In this document: positions 55,493 to 63,360 of the stretch, one piece after another
How positions within the stretch are numbered: the stretch's first letter is position 1
Layout of the letters: the number at the start of each line of letters is the position of its first letter
From: Micromonospora sp. MP36
Lineage (GTDB): Bacteria > Actinomycetota > Actinomycetes > Mycobacteriales > Micromonosporaceae
DNA length: 64,000 nt
NCBI RefSeq assembly: GCF_008119785.1
Contig: NZ_VSFA01000006.1
Coordinates: forward strand, 1 to 64,000
Reading direction: 5' to 3'
The notes under the pieces: generated by a model
What the model saw: the letters and a program-made list of their open reading frames with translations, nothing else
What the model was told of the DNA's origin: nothing
Databases searched by the model: none
Made by a program: the position numbers and the translations under genes

Positions 55493-56404
55493 GTGACCTC
55501 CCCCGCCGCCCGCCGGACGCTGCGCCCCCCGGCCGGCTACCGACTGGCCAGGTCGGTCCGGGCGCTCACCTTCAGCGCGTACGACCCGTGCGCGCGAATC
55601 GCCGGCGGCACGTTCTGGTGGGCCACCCGCACCCCGGCCGGGCCGGCCACCCTCGCGTTGCGCCCCGCCGGGGACGAACTGGTCGCCGAGGGGTACGGGC
55701 CGGGAGCGGACTGGGTGGCCGAGCGGGCCGAGGCGATCGCCGGCCTCGGCGACGACCTGGCCGGCTTCGCCGACCTCGCCGCCGCGCACCCGCTGGTGGC
55801 CCGGCTGGCCCGCGAGCACCACGGGCTGCGGATGCCGGCCACCGGCCAGGTCTTCCCCCGGCTGCTGCGGGCCGTGCTGGAGCAGAAGGTCACCGGCAAG
55901 GAGGCGTACCGGGCGTACGCGGCGACGGTCCGGCACTTCCGGGAGGCGGCGCCGGGGCCCGTGCCGCTGCTGCTGCCGCCGGAGGCCGCGGCCGTGGCGG
56001 CCACCCCGTACTGGGTCTTCCACCCGTTCGGCGTGGAGCAGCGGCGCGCGGACACGCTGCGCCGCGCGGCCGCCGCCGCCGAGCGGCTGGAGCAGTGCGC
56101 CGACACCGTCGAGGCCACCCGCCGGCTCACCGCGATCCCCGGGATCGGCCCGTGGACCGCCGCCGAGGTGGTCCGGATCGCGTACGGCGACCCGGACGCG
56201 GTCAGCGTCGGCGACTACCACATCCCGAACACCGTGGCCTGGGCCCTGGCCGGGGAGCCGCGCGGGGACGACGCCCGGATGCTGGCGCTGCTGGAGCCGT
56301 TCCGCGGCCATCGCGGCCGGGTCTGCCTGCTGCTGGAGGCGGCCGGCATCCAGGCGCCGAGGTACGGTCCGCGCGCCACCATCCGCTCCTTCGCCCGCTA
56401 CTGA
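55493..56404 (+). CDS. DNA-3-methyladenine glycosylase, AlkA-type
   Basis: 303 residues with HhH-GPD core: ATGQVFPRLLRAVLEQKVTGKEAYRAY, then the hairpin LTAIPGIGPWTAAEVV and catalytic-Asp segment DAVSVGDYHIPNTVAW. The N-terminal 90 residues resemble an AlkA_N beta domain. It removes alkylated bases in base-excision repair. GTG at 55493. Its placement between the HerA-SbcDC-NurA block and LigC makes this a repair-dense stretch. Confidence 0.88.
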   Translation: MTSPAARRTLRPPAGYRLARSVRALTFSAYDPCARIAGGTFWWATRTPAGPATLALRPAGDELVAEGYGPGADWVAERAEAIAGLGDDLAGFADLAAAHPLVARLAREHHGLRMPATGQVFPRLLRAVLEQKVTGKEAYRAYAATVRHFREAAPGPVPLLLPPEAAAVAATPYWVFHPFGVEQRRADTLRRAAAAAERLEQCADTVEATRRLTAIPGIGPWTAAEVVRIAYGDPDAVSVGDYHIPNTVAWALAGEPRGDDARMLALLEPFRGHRGRVCLLLEAAGIQAPRYGPRATIRSFARY

Positions 56405-56427
56405 CCGCTCCGCGGGGCCGGACGGGG

Positions 56428-56928
56428 TCAGCCGCGGGCGCAGAGCCGGCGCAGCGTCCGGCCGAGCCACCAGGCGTACACGTGCTGGACGGCGCCGGCG
56501 AGCGGCCCGGCCGCGCGGGTGTACCAGCGGGCCGGGCGGCTGAACGCGGTCACCTCGAACCAGACGGCCGGGCCGTCGCGGACGACCAGGAACGCCTCCT
56601 CGCCGGTCTCCGGATGCCCGGGCAGCGTGCCGTAGCCGAAACCGACCTGGTCCGGCTCGTCCACCGCCCAGACCACCTCGGTCGGGCCCCAGATCCGCAG
56701 CGGGCCGACGCCCAGGCCCGGCGTCACCCGCACGCCCGCGGCGGCCCGGGGCGCGTCGGTGCGCATCACCACCCCGGCGGCCCGGTGCAGCCGCCACCCG
56801 AGCACCGCCTCGCCGGCGGTCGGGAAGCAGCCGTCCGGCAGCCGGACCCGGCGCCGCAGGTGGTGGTAGCCGGCCGGCAGTCGCCCGTTGCGGGTCGCCC
56901 CCACCTCGGGGTACGTCAGATCCGGCAC
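56428..56928 (-). CDS. DUF1990 family protein
   Basis: 166 residues of the DUF1990 family: LTYPEVGATRNGRLPAGYHHLRRRVRLP at the N-terminus and VGFGYGTLPGHPETGEEAFLV in the middle are characteristic. Function unknown; a START-like or lipocalin-like fold is plausible. GTG at 56928 is chosen because GAGGAGG lies eight bases upstream; GTG at 56937 overlaps that site. Convergent with the AlkA-type gene. Confidence 0.85.
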   Translation of the reverse strand: MPDLTYPEVGATRNGRLPAGYHHLRRRVRLPDGCFPTAGEAVLGWRLHRAAGVVMRTDAPRAAAGVRVTPGLGVGPLRIWGPTEVVWAVDEPDQVGFGYGTLPGHPETGEEAFLVVRDGPAVWFEVTAFSRPARWYTRAAGPLAGAVQHVYAWWLGRTLRRLCARG

Positions 56929-57003
56929 GGCGGCCACCTCCTCGCGCGGGGACAGCGCCAGCCTACGGCCGGGGTGGCCACCCCACCCGGCGGGCGGCCG
57001 GGG

Positions 57004-57216
57004 CTACGCGGCCTCGCGGAGGTCGGCCAGGCCGACTGGGGCGTACCGGCGGAGCAGCTCCTCCAGCTCGGCCACCGAGGCGACCTCGCCGATGACATTG
57101 GCCCCGCCGCCCTGCTCCGGGCGGTAGCGGTGCACGAGCCGGTAGCGGTACCGCCCCCGGATCAGCTGCACGCTGACCCGCCAGCGTCCGCAACATCCGC
57201 AGATCCACTCCGACAC
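57004..57216 (-). CDS. Small conserved protein, unknown function
   Basis: 70 residues. N-terminal SEWICGCCGRWRVSV contains a C-x-C-C cluster, then a basic aromatic stretch RGRYRYRLVHRYRPEQ and a C-terminal acidic helix ASVAELEELLRRYAPVGLADL. GTG at 57216 lies seven bases after TAGCGT, a leaderless pattern. Possibly nucleic-acid or zinc binding. Divergent from LigC with 136 bases between starts. Confidence 0.65.
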   Translation of the reverse strand: MSEWICGCCGRWRVSVQLIRGRYRYRLVHRYRPEQGGGANVIGEVASVAELEELLRRYAPVGLADLREAA

Positions 57217-57352
57217 GCGGCGAACGCTAGCCCTGACCTGCGGTTTCACCATCCGGGCGAGGGTGACGAACCAGCCGGTCCGGGGACACGCCGCCCGCCG
57301 CCACCGGTGATCTGCCTCACCACTGTCAGTGGCGTCTGATTGACTGGTCGCC

Positions 57353-58465
57353 GTGGACCTGCCGATCAATCCCCCGGTCGAGCCGATGCTGGCCAAGAGC
57401 GTGCCCCAGCTCCCCACCGCTCCCGGTATGACGTACGAGCCGAAATGGGACGGCTTCCGCTGCATCATCTTCCGCGACGGCGACGAGGTCGAGCTGGCCA
57501 GCCGCGGCGGCAAGACGATGACCCGCTACTTCCCGGAGGTGGTCGAGCAGGCGCGGCGCCAGCTTCCGCCCCGGTGCGCGGTCGACGGCGAGCTCATCGT
57601 GATCCGCCGCGACGGCCCCGGCGGCCAGCCCCGGCTCGACTTCGAGCTGCTCGCCCAGCGGATCCACCCGGCCGCCTCCCGGGTGAAGCTGCTCGCCGAG
57701 ACCACCCCGGCCGACTTCGTCGCGTTCGACCTGCTCGCCCTCGACGACGAGCTGTTCACCGACCGGCCCTACCCGCAGCGGCGGGCCCGACTGGAGCAGG
57801 CTCTCGCCAAGGTCCGGCCGCCGGTGCACGTCACCCAGATCACCACCGACGCCGAGACGGCCCGGCGCTGGTTCGACGTGTTCGAGGGGGCCGGGCTGGA
57901 CGGGCTCATCGTCAAGCCGGCCGACCTGCCGTACGAGCCGGGCAAGCGGCTGATGTTCAAGGTCAAGCACGCCCGCACCGCCGACGTGGTGGTGGCCGGC
58001 TTCCGCTGGCACAAGTCCGGCCCGGTGGTCGGCTCGCTGCTGCTCGGCCTCTACGACGACGCCGGCGTGCTGCACCACATCGGGGTCAGCTCGTCGTTCA
58101 CCGCGGCGCGACGCAAGGAGCTGCTGGACGAGCTGGCGCCCTACCGCGACGTCGGCGGCGACCACCCGTGGGTGCACGGCGACCACGAGCGGGGCCAGCG
58201 CATCCCCGGCGGGGTGAGCCGGTGGACCGGCAACAAGAACCTGGAGTGGGAGCCGCTGCGCCCGGAGCTGGTGGCCGAGGTCGGCTACGACGCCATGGAG
58301 GGCGACCGGCTGCGGCACACCGCCCAGTTCGTCCGCTGGCGCCCCGACCGTGATCCCCGCTCCTGCACCTACGATCAGTTGGAGCGCCCCATCCGCTACG
58401 ACGTCGACCAGGTGCTGCGCGGCGATCCGGCGGCGACCGCCGGCAGCGTGTCCGGTCGGGCGTAG
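57353..58465 (+). CDS. ligC: ATP-dependent DNA ligase LigC
   Basis: 370 residues. Nucleotidyltransferase motif I is YEPKWDGFRCIIF with the adenylated Lys near residue 31; motif III FVAFDLLALDDEL, motif IV GLDGLIVKPADL and motif V KRLMFKVKH follow, then an OB-fold domain (YDDAGVLHHIGVSSSFT). No polymerase or nuclease domain, so it is LigC rather than LigD. In mycobacteria LigC acts in base-excision repair, which fits the AlkA-type gene nearby. GTG at 57353. Confidence 0.93.
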   Translation: MDLPINPPVEPMLAKSVPQLPTAPGMTYEPKWDGFRCIIFRDGDEVELASRGGKTMTRYFPEVVEQARRQLPPRCAVDGELIVIRRDGPGGQPRLDFELLAQRIHPAASRVKLLAETTPADFVAFDLLALDDELFTDRPYPQRRARLEQALAKVRPPVHVTQITTDAETARRWFDVFEGAGLDGLIVKPADLPYEPGKRLMFKVKHARTADVVVAGFRWHKSGPVVGSLLLGLYDDAGVLHHIGVSSSFTAARRKELLDELAPYRDVGGDHPWVHGDHERGQRIPGGVSRWTGNKNLEWEPLRPELVAEVGYDAMEGDRLRHTAQFVRWRPDRDPRSCTYDQLERPIRYDVDQVLRGDPAATAGSVSGRA

Positions 58466-58499
58466 CCTGGCCGTCGACACGATCACGGAAGGCTGCCAC

Positions 58500-60101
58500 G
58501 TGACCCGCTTCTCCGACCGGATCCGCCGGGTCCGGCCCGCCCGAGGGCGTATCCTCACCGGGTTCGTCGCCGCGGTGGTGCTCACCGCCGGCTGCACGCT
58601 GCCGGCCCTCGCCCCGCGGACCGAGAGCCAGGGCCCGGTGGCGGCCCCGGGCACCGCCCCGACCTGGCGCGCCTGCCCAGAGGTCCCGGACGAGCTGGTC
58701 GGCCGAGGCGCGTCCGGCATGCGCTACGAGTGCGCCCGGATCGCCGTGCCTCGCAACTGGGGCAACGGGGCCGCCAGCGGCGCGACGGCCGGGCCCGGCA
58801 CCGGGGAGACCTTCGAGATCGCGCTCATCCGGATCCGGTCGAGCAAGCAGCACGACCGGATCGGCTCGCTGGTGGTCAACCCCGGCGGCCCGGGCGCCTC
58901 CGGCGTGGACACCGCCGTCTACCTCTCCTTCGGCCCCGCGTTCGGCGGGCTGCCGGCCGCCGTGACCGACCGCTTCGACATCGTCGGGTTCGACCCGCGC
59001 GGGGTGTCCCGGTCCAGCCCGGTCAAGTGCATCTCCGACGCCGACCTGGACGCCAGCTTCGGCTACGACCCCGACCCGCAGAGCCAGGCGTCGTTCGACG
59101 CGTGGACCGCGCTCAACCGGCGGATCGGCACCGGCTGCGGCACCAAGTACGGCGACCAGCTTGCGCTCTACGGCACCGAGCAGGCCGCCCGGGACATGGA
59201 CGCGGTGCGCGCGGCGGTCGGCGACGACAAGCTGACCTACCTCGGCTACTCGTACGGCACCCTGCTCGGCGCGGTGTACGCCCAGCTCTACCCGCAGCGG
59301 GTGCGGGCGCTGGTCCTCGACGGCGCGGTCGACCCGCAGCAGAAGCTCATCGCCGGGTCGGAGAGCCAGACGAAGGGCTTCGAGCGGGCCTTCGACAACT
59401 TCGCCCGCTGGTGCGCGGACAACGCCGGCCGCTGCCCGATCGCGCCGGACGCCCGGGGCGCCGTCACCAGCGCCATCGACAAGGCCAAGGTCTCCCCCGT
59501 GCACAGCCGGGACGGCCGGCAGGCCACCGCGGGCTGGGTGTTCTACGCGGTCATCTCCTCCCTCTACACCGAGGCCGGCTGGCAGGAGCTGGCCCGGGCG
59601 ATCGACGCGTTGCAGGGCGGCGACCCGACCGGGGTGTTTAAGCTCGCCGACGCGTACGCCGGCCGCGGCGACGACGGGCACTACTCGAACCTGTTCGACG
59701 CCAACATGGCGGTGAACTGCGCGGACGAGGCCGAGAAGCCGAGCCCTCAGCAGATCCGCCAGCTCCAGTCGCAGTGGCGCGCGAAGTACCCGCTGTTCGG
59801 TCCGGCCCTCGCGGTGAGCATGTTCGGCTGCGTGGAGTGGCCCGGCGGGCGGGACCCGTACCCGACCGGCAAGGCGGTCGGCGCCCCGCCGATCGTGGTG
59901 GTCGGCACCACCGGCGACCCGGCCACGCCCTACGAGCAGACCGCCGCACTGGCCTCCATGCTCGGCGTCGGGCGGGTGCTCACCTGGGAGGGCGAGGGGC
60001 ACACGGCGTATCCGCAGACCGCCTGCATCACCGACGCCGTCGACGCGTACCTGGTCTCGCTGACCGTGCCCCGGGCCGGGCTGCGCTGCCCGGCCCGCTG
60101 A
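58500..60101 (+). CDS. TAP-type alpha/beta-hydrolase lipoprotein
   Basis: 533 residues. Signal peptide with lipobox LTAGC-T (Cys near residue 31). The alpha/beta-hydrolase core has NPGGPGASGVDTAVY, nucleophile GYSYGTLLGAVYAQLYP, and a TAP_C-like C-terminus with VVGTTGDPATPYEQTAAL and His in WEGEGHTAYPQTACI. This is the tripeptidyl-aminopeptidase/proteinase family, acting outside the membrane. GTG at 58500 has GGAAGG upstream. The gene stands alone after ligC. Confidence 0.9.
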   Translation: MTRFSDRIRRVRPARGRILTGFVAAVVLTAGCTLPALAPRTESQGPVAAPGTAPTWRACPEVPDELVGRGASGMRYECARIAVPRNWGNGAASGATAGPGTGETFEIALIRIRSSKQHDRIGSLVVNPGGPGASGVDTAVYLSFGPAFGGLPAAVTDRFDIVGFDPRGVSRSSPVKCISDADLDASFGYDPDPQSQASFDAWTALNRRIGTGCGTKYGDQLALYGTEQAARDMDAVRAAVGDDKLTYLGYSYGTLLGAVYAQLYPQRVRALVLDGAVDPQQKLIAGSESQTKGFERAFDNFARWCADNAGRCPIAPDARGAVTSAIDKAKVSPVHSRDGRQATAGWVFYAVISSLYTEAGWQELARAIDALQGGDPTGVFKLADAYAGRGDDGHYSNLFDANMAVNCADEAEKPSPQQIRQLQSQWRAKYPLFGPALAVSMFGCVEWPGGRDPYPTGKAVGAPPIVVVGTTGDPATPYEQTAALASMLGVGRVLTWEGEGHTAYPQTACITDAVDAYLVSLTVPRAGLRCPAR

Positions 60102-60142
60102 CCACCGCAGATCGCCGGCTGTCGCTGTGCGAGGCTGCCGGC

Positions 60143-60595
60143 ATGACCGGCGTGATCTTCCGGGAGGCGGTCCGCGCGGACCTGCCCGCCATCATCGCCC
60201 TGCTCGCCGACGACGTGCTGGGCAAGGCCCGTGACTTCACCGAGGTGGACGACGCGTACGAGAAGGCGTTCGCCGACGTCGACGCCGACCCGCGCAACCA
60301 CCTGGTGGTCGCGGACGCCGGCGGTGAACTGGTCGGCTGCATGCAGATCACGTACATCCCGGGGCTGGGCCGGCACGGCGCCGAGCGGTCGCTGATCGAG
60401 GCGGTTCGGGTCCGCTCCGACCAGCGCGGCCGGGGGCTGGGCCGGCAGATGATGACCTGGGCCATCGACCAGGCCCGAGCGCGAGGCTGCGCGCTGGTGC
60501 AGCTCACCACCGACAAGACCCGCGCCGACGCGCACCGCTTCTATCGCAACCTCGGCTTCGTGGCCAGCCACGAGGGGATGAAGCTGGCGCTCTGA
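60143..60595 (+). CDS. GNAT-family N-acetyltransferase
   Basis: 150 residues. IFREAVRADLPAIIALLADD opens the fold; the acetyl-CoA loop is RVRSDQRGRGLGRQMMTWAIDQAR, followed by VQLTTDKTRADAHRFYRNLGF. Substrate unknown. ATG at 60143. No operon partner. Confidence 0.88.
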   Translation: MTGVIFREAVRADLPAIIALLADDVLGKARDFTEVDDAYEKAFADVDADPRNHLVVADAGGELVGCMQITYIPGLGRHGAERSLIEAVRVRSDQRGRGLGRQMMTWAIDQARARGCALVQLTTDKTRADAHRFYRNLGFVASHEGMKLAL

Positions 60596-60724
60596 CCCCG
60601 GCTCGCGGGCTGCGGCCCGGGCGACCGCTCCCCCAACCGAGGGAGCTGACTCCCCACCCTGCGGGATGATCGCCGGCGACCGGCACGGGCAGGGTGGACG
60701 GGCAGCCGACGAACGGGGAGTCAG

Positions 60725-61258
60725 ATGTCCCCTGCCGTCGCACCGGCCACCGCCCACCCGCGGGACGGCCGGCCCGCGCCCACCTGGGCGGTCCGCGCCG
60801 CCCACCTGATCCCGCTCGCCGTCCTGCCGTCTGGGCTGTGGCGGCTCGCCCTGGTCGCCGGGGTGCCGCTCGGTGCGTACGAGCACGGCGCGCCGGCCCG
60901 CACGCACGGCTGGGAGAGCGTGTACGTCGTCTCGCTGACCGTGGTCTCCGAGGCGCTGGCGCTGCTCAGTCTCGGCCTGGTCCGCCGGTGGGGCGAGGTG
61001 TTCCCCCGCTGGCTGCCGCTGGTGAGCGGGCGCCGGGTGCCGCCGCCGTTCGCGGTCACCGTCGCCACCGCCGGCGCCGTCGGGGTCACCCTCGTCTGGG
61101 CGTACGCGGCCTGGGGCATCATCGTGCGGGGCGGCATCCTGGGCTTCTCGCCGACCGGCTTCGCCCTGCTGCTGACCTGCTACGTCCCGCTGCTCCTCTG
61201 GGGACCGCTGCTGCTGGCCGTCACCCTCGCCTACCACCGCCGCCGCTGCCGGGACTGA
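60725..61258 (+). CDS. Four-helix membrane protein
   Basis: 177 residues with four hydrophobic segments (LIPLAVLPSGLWRLALVAGV, VVSLTVVSEALALLSLGLV, VTVATAGAVGVTLVWAYAAWGI, LLLTCYVPLLLWGPLLLAVTLAY). The order and the WGEVFPRW motif resemble small actinobacterial membrane proteins without assigned function. ATG at 60725 has GGGGAGT upstream. Followed by a palindromic element. Confidence 0.72.
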   Translation: MSPAVAPATAHPRDGRPAPTWAVRAAHLIPLAVLPSGLWRLALVAGVPLGAYEHGAPARTHGWESVYVVSLTVVSEALALLSLGLVRRWGEVFPRWLPLVSGRRVPPPFAVTVATAGAVGVTLVWAYAAWGIIVRGGILGFSPTGFALLLTCYVPLLLWGPLLLAVTLAYHRRRCRD

Positions 61259-61567
61259 CCGGTTGCCCGACGGGCAGGCCGAACTGCCCTGCTCGTGCCG
61301 GCGGCGCTGCCCGGTCCGCTGATGCACCGCGGTCCGCGCCGGACCGGCAGGCGCTCACTGGGTGCGGCTGGCCCGCTACGAACTTGATGACGTGGAGAAA
61401 TCGGGCGAGCACCGCTCAAGGGCGAATGGCGGGCTGATCCGTTCACGTCATCAAGTTCGTAGTGGGTGACAGCCGGCGTTTCTCGCGGTCGGCCGTCGTG
61501 CCCGGCGCCGACCCGCCGGCACGCCGGCCGTGCCTGCGGGCTTCCGCTGCGCGACGCCGGTGATGAG
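61259..61567. other. Gene-free interval with palindromic element
   Basis: 309 bases between convergent genes, no supported reading frame. The long inverted repeat at 61376-61462 is its only notable content. Confidence 0.55.
61376..61462. repeat. Long inverted repeat, MITE- or REP-like
   Basis: A 19-base arm at 61376-61394 (CTACGAACTTGATGACGTG) pairs perfectly with 61444-61462 around a 49-base centre; three more G-C pairs follow beyond one mismatch. It is much longer than an intrinsic terminator. AACTTGATGA recalls AACTTCATGA within the palindrome at 34364-34422. It lies between convergent genes and may be a non-autonomous mobile or structured repeat. Confidence 0.65.
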
Positions 61568-62287
61568 TCAGTCGGTGGCCAGGCGGCCGTCGCGGAGGGT
61601 GAGGACGCGGTCGGCCATCTCGATCAGGGCCGGGTCGTGTGTGGCGACCAGGGCGGTCATGCCCCGGGCGTGCACCACAGCCCGGAGCAGGTCCATGATC
61701 GACCGCCCGGTCTCCGAGTCCAGTTGGCCGGTCGGCTCGTCGGCGACCAGCAGGTCCGGCTCGTTCGCCAGGGCACGGGCCACCGCCACCCGCTGCTGCT
61801 GCCCGCCGGACAGCTCATACGGGCGCTGCGCGGCGTGCCCGCCCAGCCCGACCAGCTCCAGCAGCACGGCCACCCGCTGCTCCCGCTCCGCGGCCGGCAC
61901 CCTGGCCAGCCGCAGCGGCACCCCCACGTTCTCGGCCGCCGACAGGATCGGCACCAGGCCGAAGGTCTGGAAGACGAAGCCGACGGTGCCCCGGCGCAGC
62001 GCGAGCAGCTCCCGCTCGCTCGCGGCGGTCACGTCGTGCCCGGCCACCTGGACCCGCCCGCGGTCCGGCCGGTCCAGGCCGCCGACCAGGTTGAGCAGCG
62101 TGGTCTTGCCAGCGCCGGAGCGACCCCGGACCGCGACCAGCTCACCCCGCCCGGCGGAGAAGGAGACGTCCCGCACGGCGTGCACCGCGTGCTCGCCCCG
62201 CCCGAAGGTGCGGCTTACCGCCTCGACGCGGACCACGTCGTCGGTGGTGGCGACGCGCGCCGGCGCCGCGAACAGCTGCTCGCTCAT
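61568..62287 (-). CDS. ABC transporter ATP-binding protein, MacB/LolD type
   Basis: 239 residues. Walker A GRSGAGKTTLLNLVGGLD, signature PYELSGGQQQRVAVARAL, Walker B LLVADEPTGQLDSETG, H-loop LVATHDPAL. Short MacB/LolD class, which energises FtsX-type permeases. ATG at 62287. Second ATPase of the cluster, 76 bases after the first; the two could form alternatives or serve one multi-part permease. Confidence 0.9.
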   Translation of the reverse strand: MSEQLFAAPARVATTDDVVRVEAVSRTFGRGEHAVHAVRDVSFSAGRGELVAVRGRSGAGKTTLLNLVGGLDRPDRGRVQVAGHDVTAASERELLALRRGTVGFVFQTFGLVPILSAAENVGVPLRLARVPAAEREQRVAVLLELVGLGGHAAQRPYELSGGQQQRVAVARALANEPDLLVADEPTGQLDSETGRSIMDLLRAVVHARGMTALVATHDPALIEMADRVLTLRDGRLATD

Positions 62288-62363
62288 GCCGCCACCTCGC
62301 TCCGCTCAGCGCCGGCACGAGGCACCACGACGCTGCACTGATGATTCGCTCGCTGACGCTCGC

Positions 62364-63359
62364 TCATGCCTGCTCCTTCTCGGTGTGCGCCCGGTCTCCG
62401 GGCCGCACCTCGACGTGGTCGGGTTCCAGGTTCAGCCGGACCCGGTCGCGCAGCGACAACGCGTCCACGAAGGACGCCGGGAGCTGCATCCGGCCGGTCC
62501 GGTCGAGCACCGCGTACTCCTCGCTGACCAGCTCGGTGCTGCCGTCGGCGGCGACGCGGGCGGTGCGGCGTACCTCGGAGGAGGTGCGGCCGTCGCGGAT
62601 CGCGACGGTCCGGCGGACCTGGCTGGCCACGGCGTGGTCGTGGGTGACCACCACGATGGTGACGCCCAGCTCGGCGTTGATGGTCCGCAGCGCGGCGAAG
62701 ACCTCGGCACCGGTCGCCTCGTCCAGCTCACCGGTCGGCTCGTCGGCGAAGAGCACCTCCGGGTCGTTGGCCACCGCCACGGCGACGGCGCAGCGCTGCT
62801 GCTCGCCGCCGCTCATCTGGCTGGGCTTCCGGTCCGCGCAGTAGCCGACGCCGACCAGGTCCAGCAGCTCGCGGGCCCGTTCGCGCCGGGCCCGGCGGCC
62901 GCCGCCACGGCGCGCCAGGTGCATCGGCAGCTCGACGTTCTCCAGCGCGGTCAGGTACGGCAGCAGGTTCCGCCCGGTCTGCTGCCAGATGAAGCCGACC
63001 ATCTGACGGCGGTAGGCGAGCCGGCGCCGGTTCGACAGGGAGAGCAGGTCATACTCCGCGACCCGGGCGATGCCGGCGGTGGGGGTGTCCAGCCCGGAGA
63101 GGATGTTCAGCAGAGTCGACTTGCCGGAGCCGGAGGCGCCCACGATCGCCACCAGCTCGCCCCGATCGATGACCAGGTCGAGGCCCTGGAGGGCGACCAC
63201 CTCCACGCCCTCGGTCTTGAAGATGCGCACCAGGCCGTCGCAGACGATGTGCCCGCGCAGCCGGTCCCGGCCGCCGGCCCGTTCGGCGGCGCGCTGCGCG
63301 GCGCGCTGCTGCAGGGCGGCCAGGTCCGGCACGGCGGACGCCTCGGCGATCGCTGTCAT
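62364..63359 (-). CDS. ABC transporter ATP-binding protein with extensions
   Basis: 331 residues. A 45-residue N-terminal extension (VPDLAALQQRAAQRAAERAG) precedes Walker A GASGSGKSTLLNILSGLD; signature PSQMSGGEQQRCAVAVAV, Walker B LFADEPTGELDEATG, H-loop VVVTHDHAV. A 90-residue C-terminus contains an AbrB/DUF-like stretch (TGRMQLPASFVDALSLRDRVRLNLEPDHVEVRPGD), which resembles a transition-state-regulator beta motif. ATG at 63359 is one base after the permease stop, so they are one operon. Confidence 0.87.
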   Translation of the reverse strand: MTAIAEASAVPDLAALQQRAAQRAAERAGGRDRLRGHIVCDGLVRIFKTEGVEVVALQGLDLVIDRGELVAIVGASGSGKSTLLNILSGLDTPTAGIARVAEYDLLSLSNRRRLAYRRQMVGFIWQQTGRNLLPYLTALENVELPMHLARRGGGRRARRERARELLDLVGVGYCADRKPSQMSGGEQQRCAVAVAVANDPEVLFADEPTGELDEATGAEVFAALRTINAELGVTIVVVTHDHAVASQVRRTVAIRDGRTSSEVRRTARVAADGSTELVSEEYAVLDRTGRMQLPASFVDALSLRDRVRLNLEPDHVEVRPGDRAHTEKEQA

Positions 63360-63360
63360 C

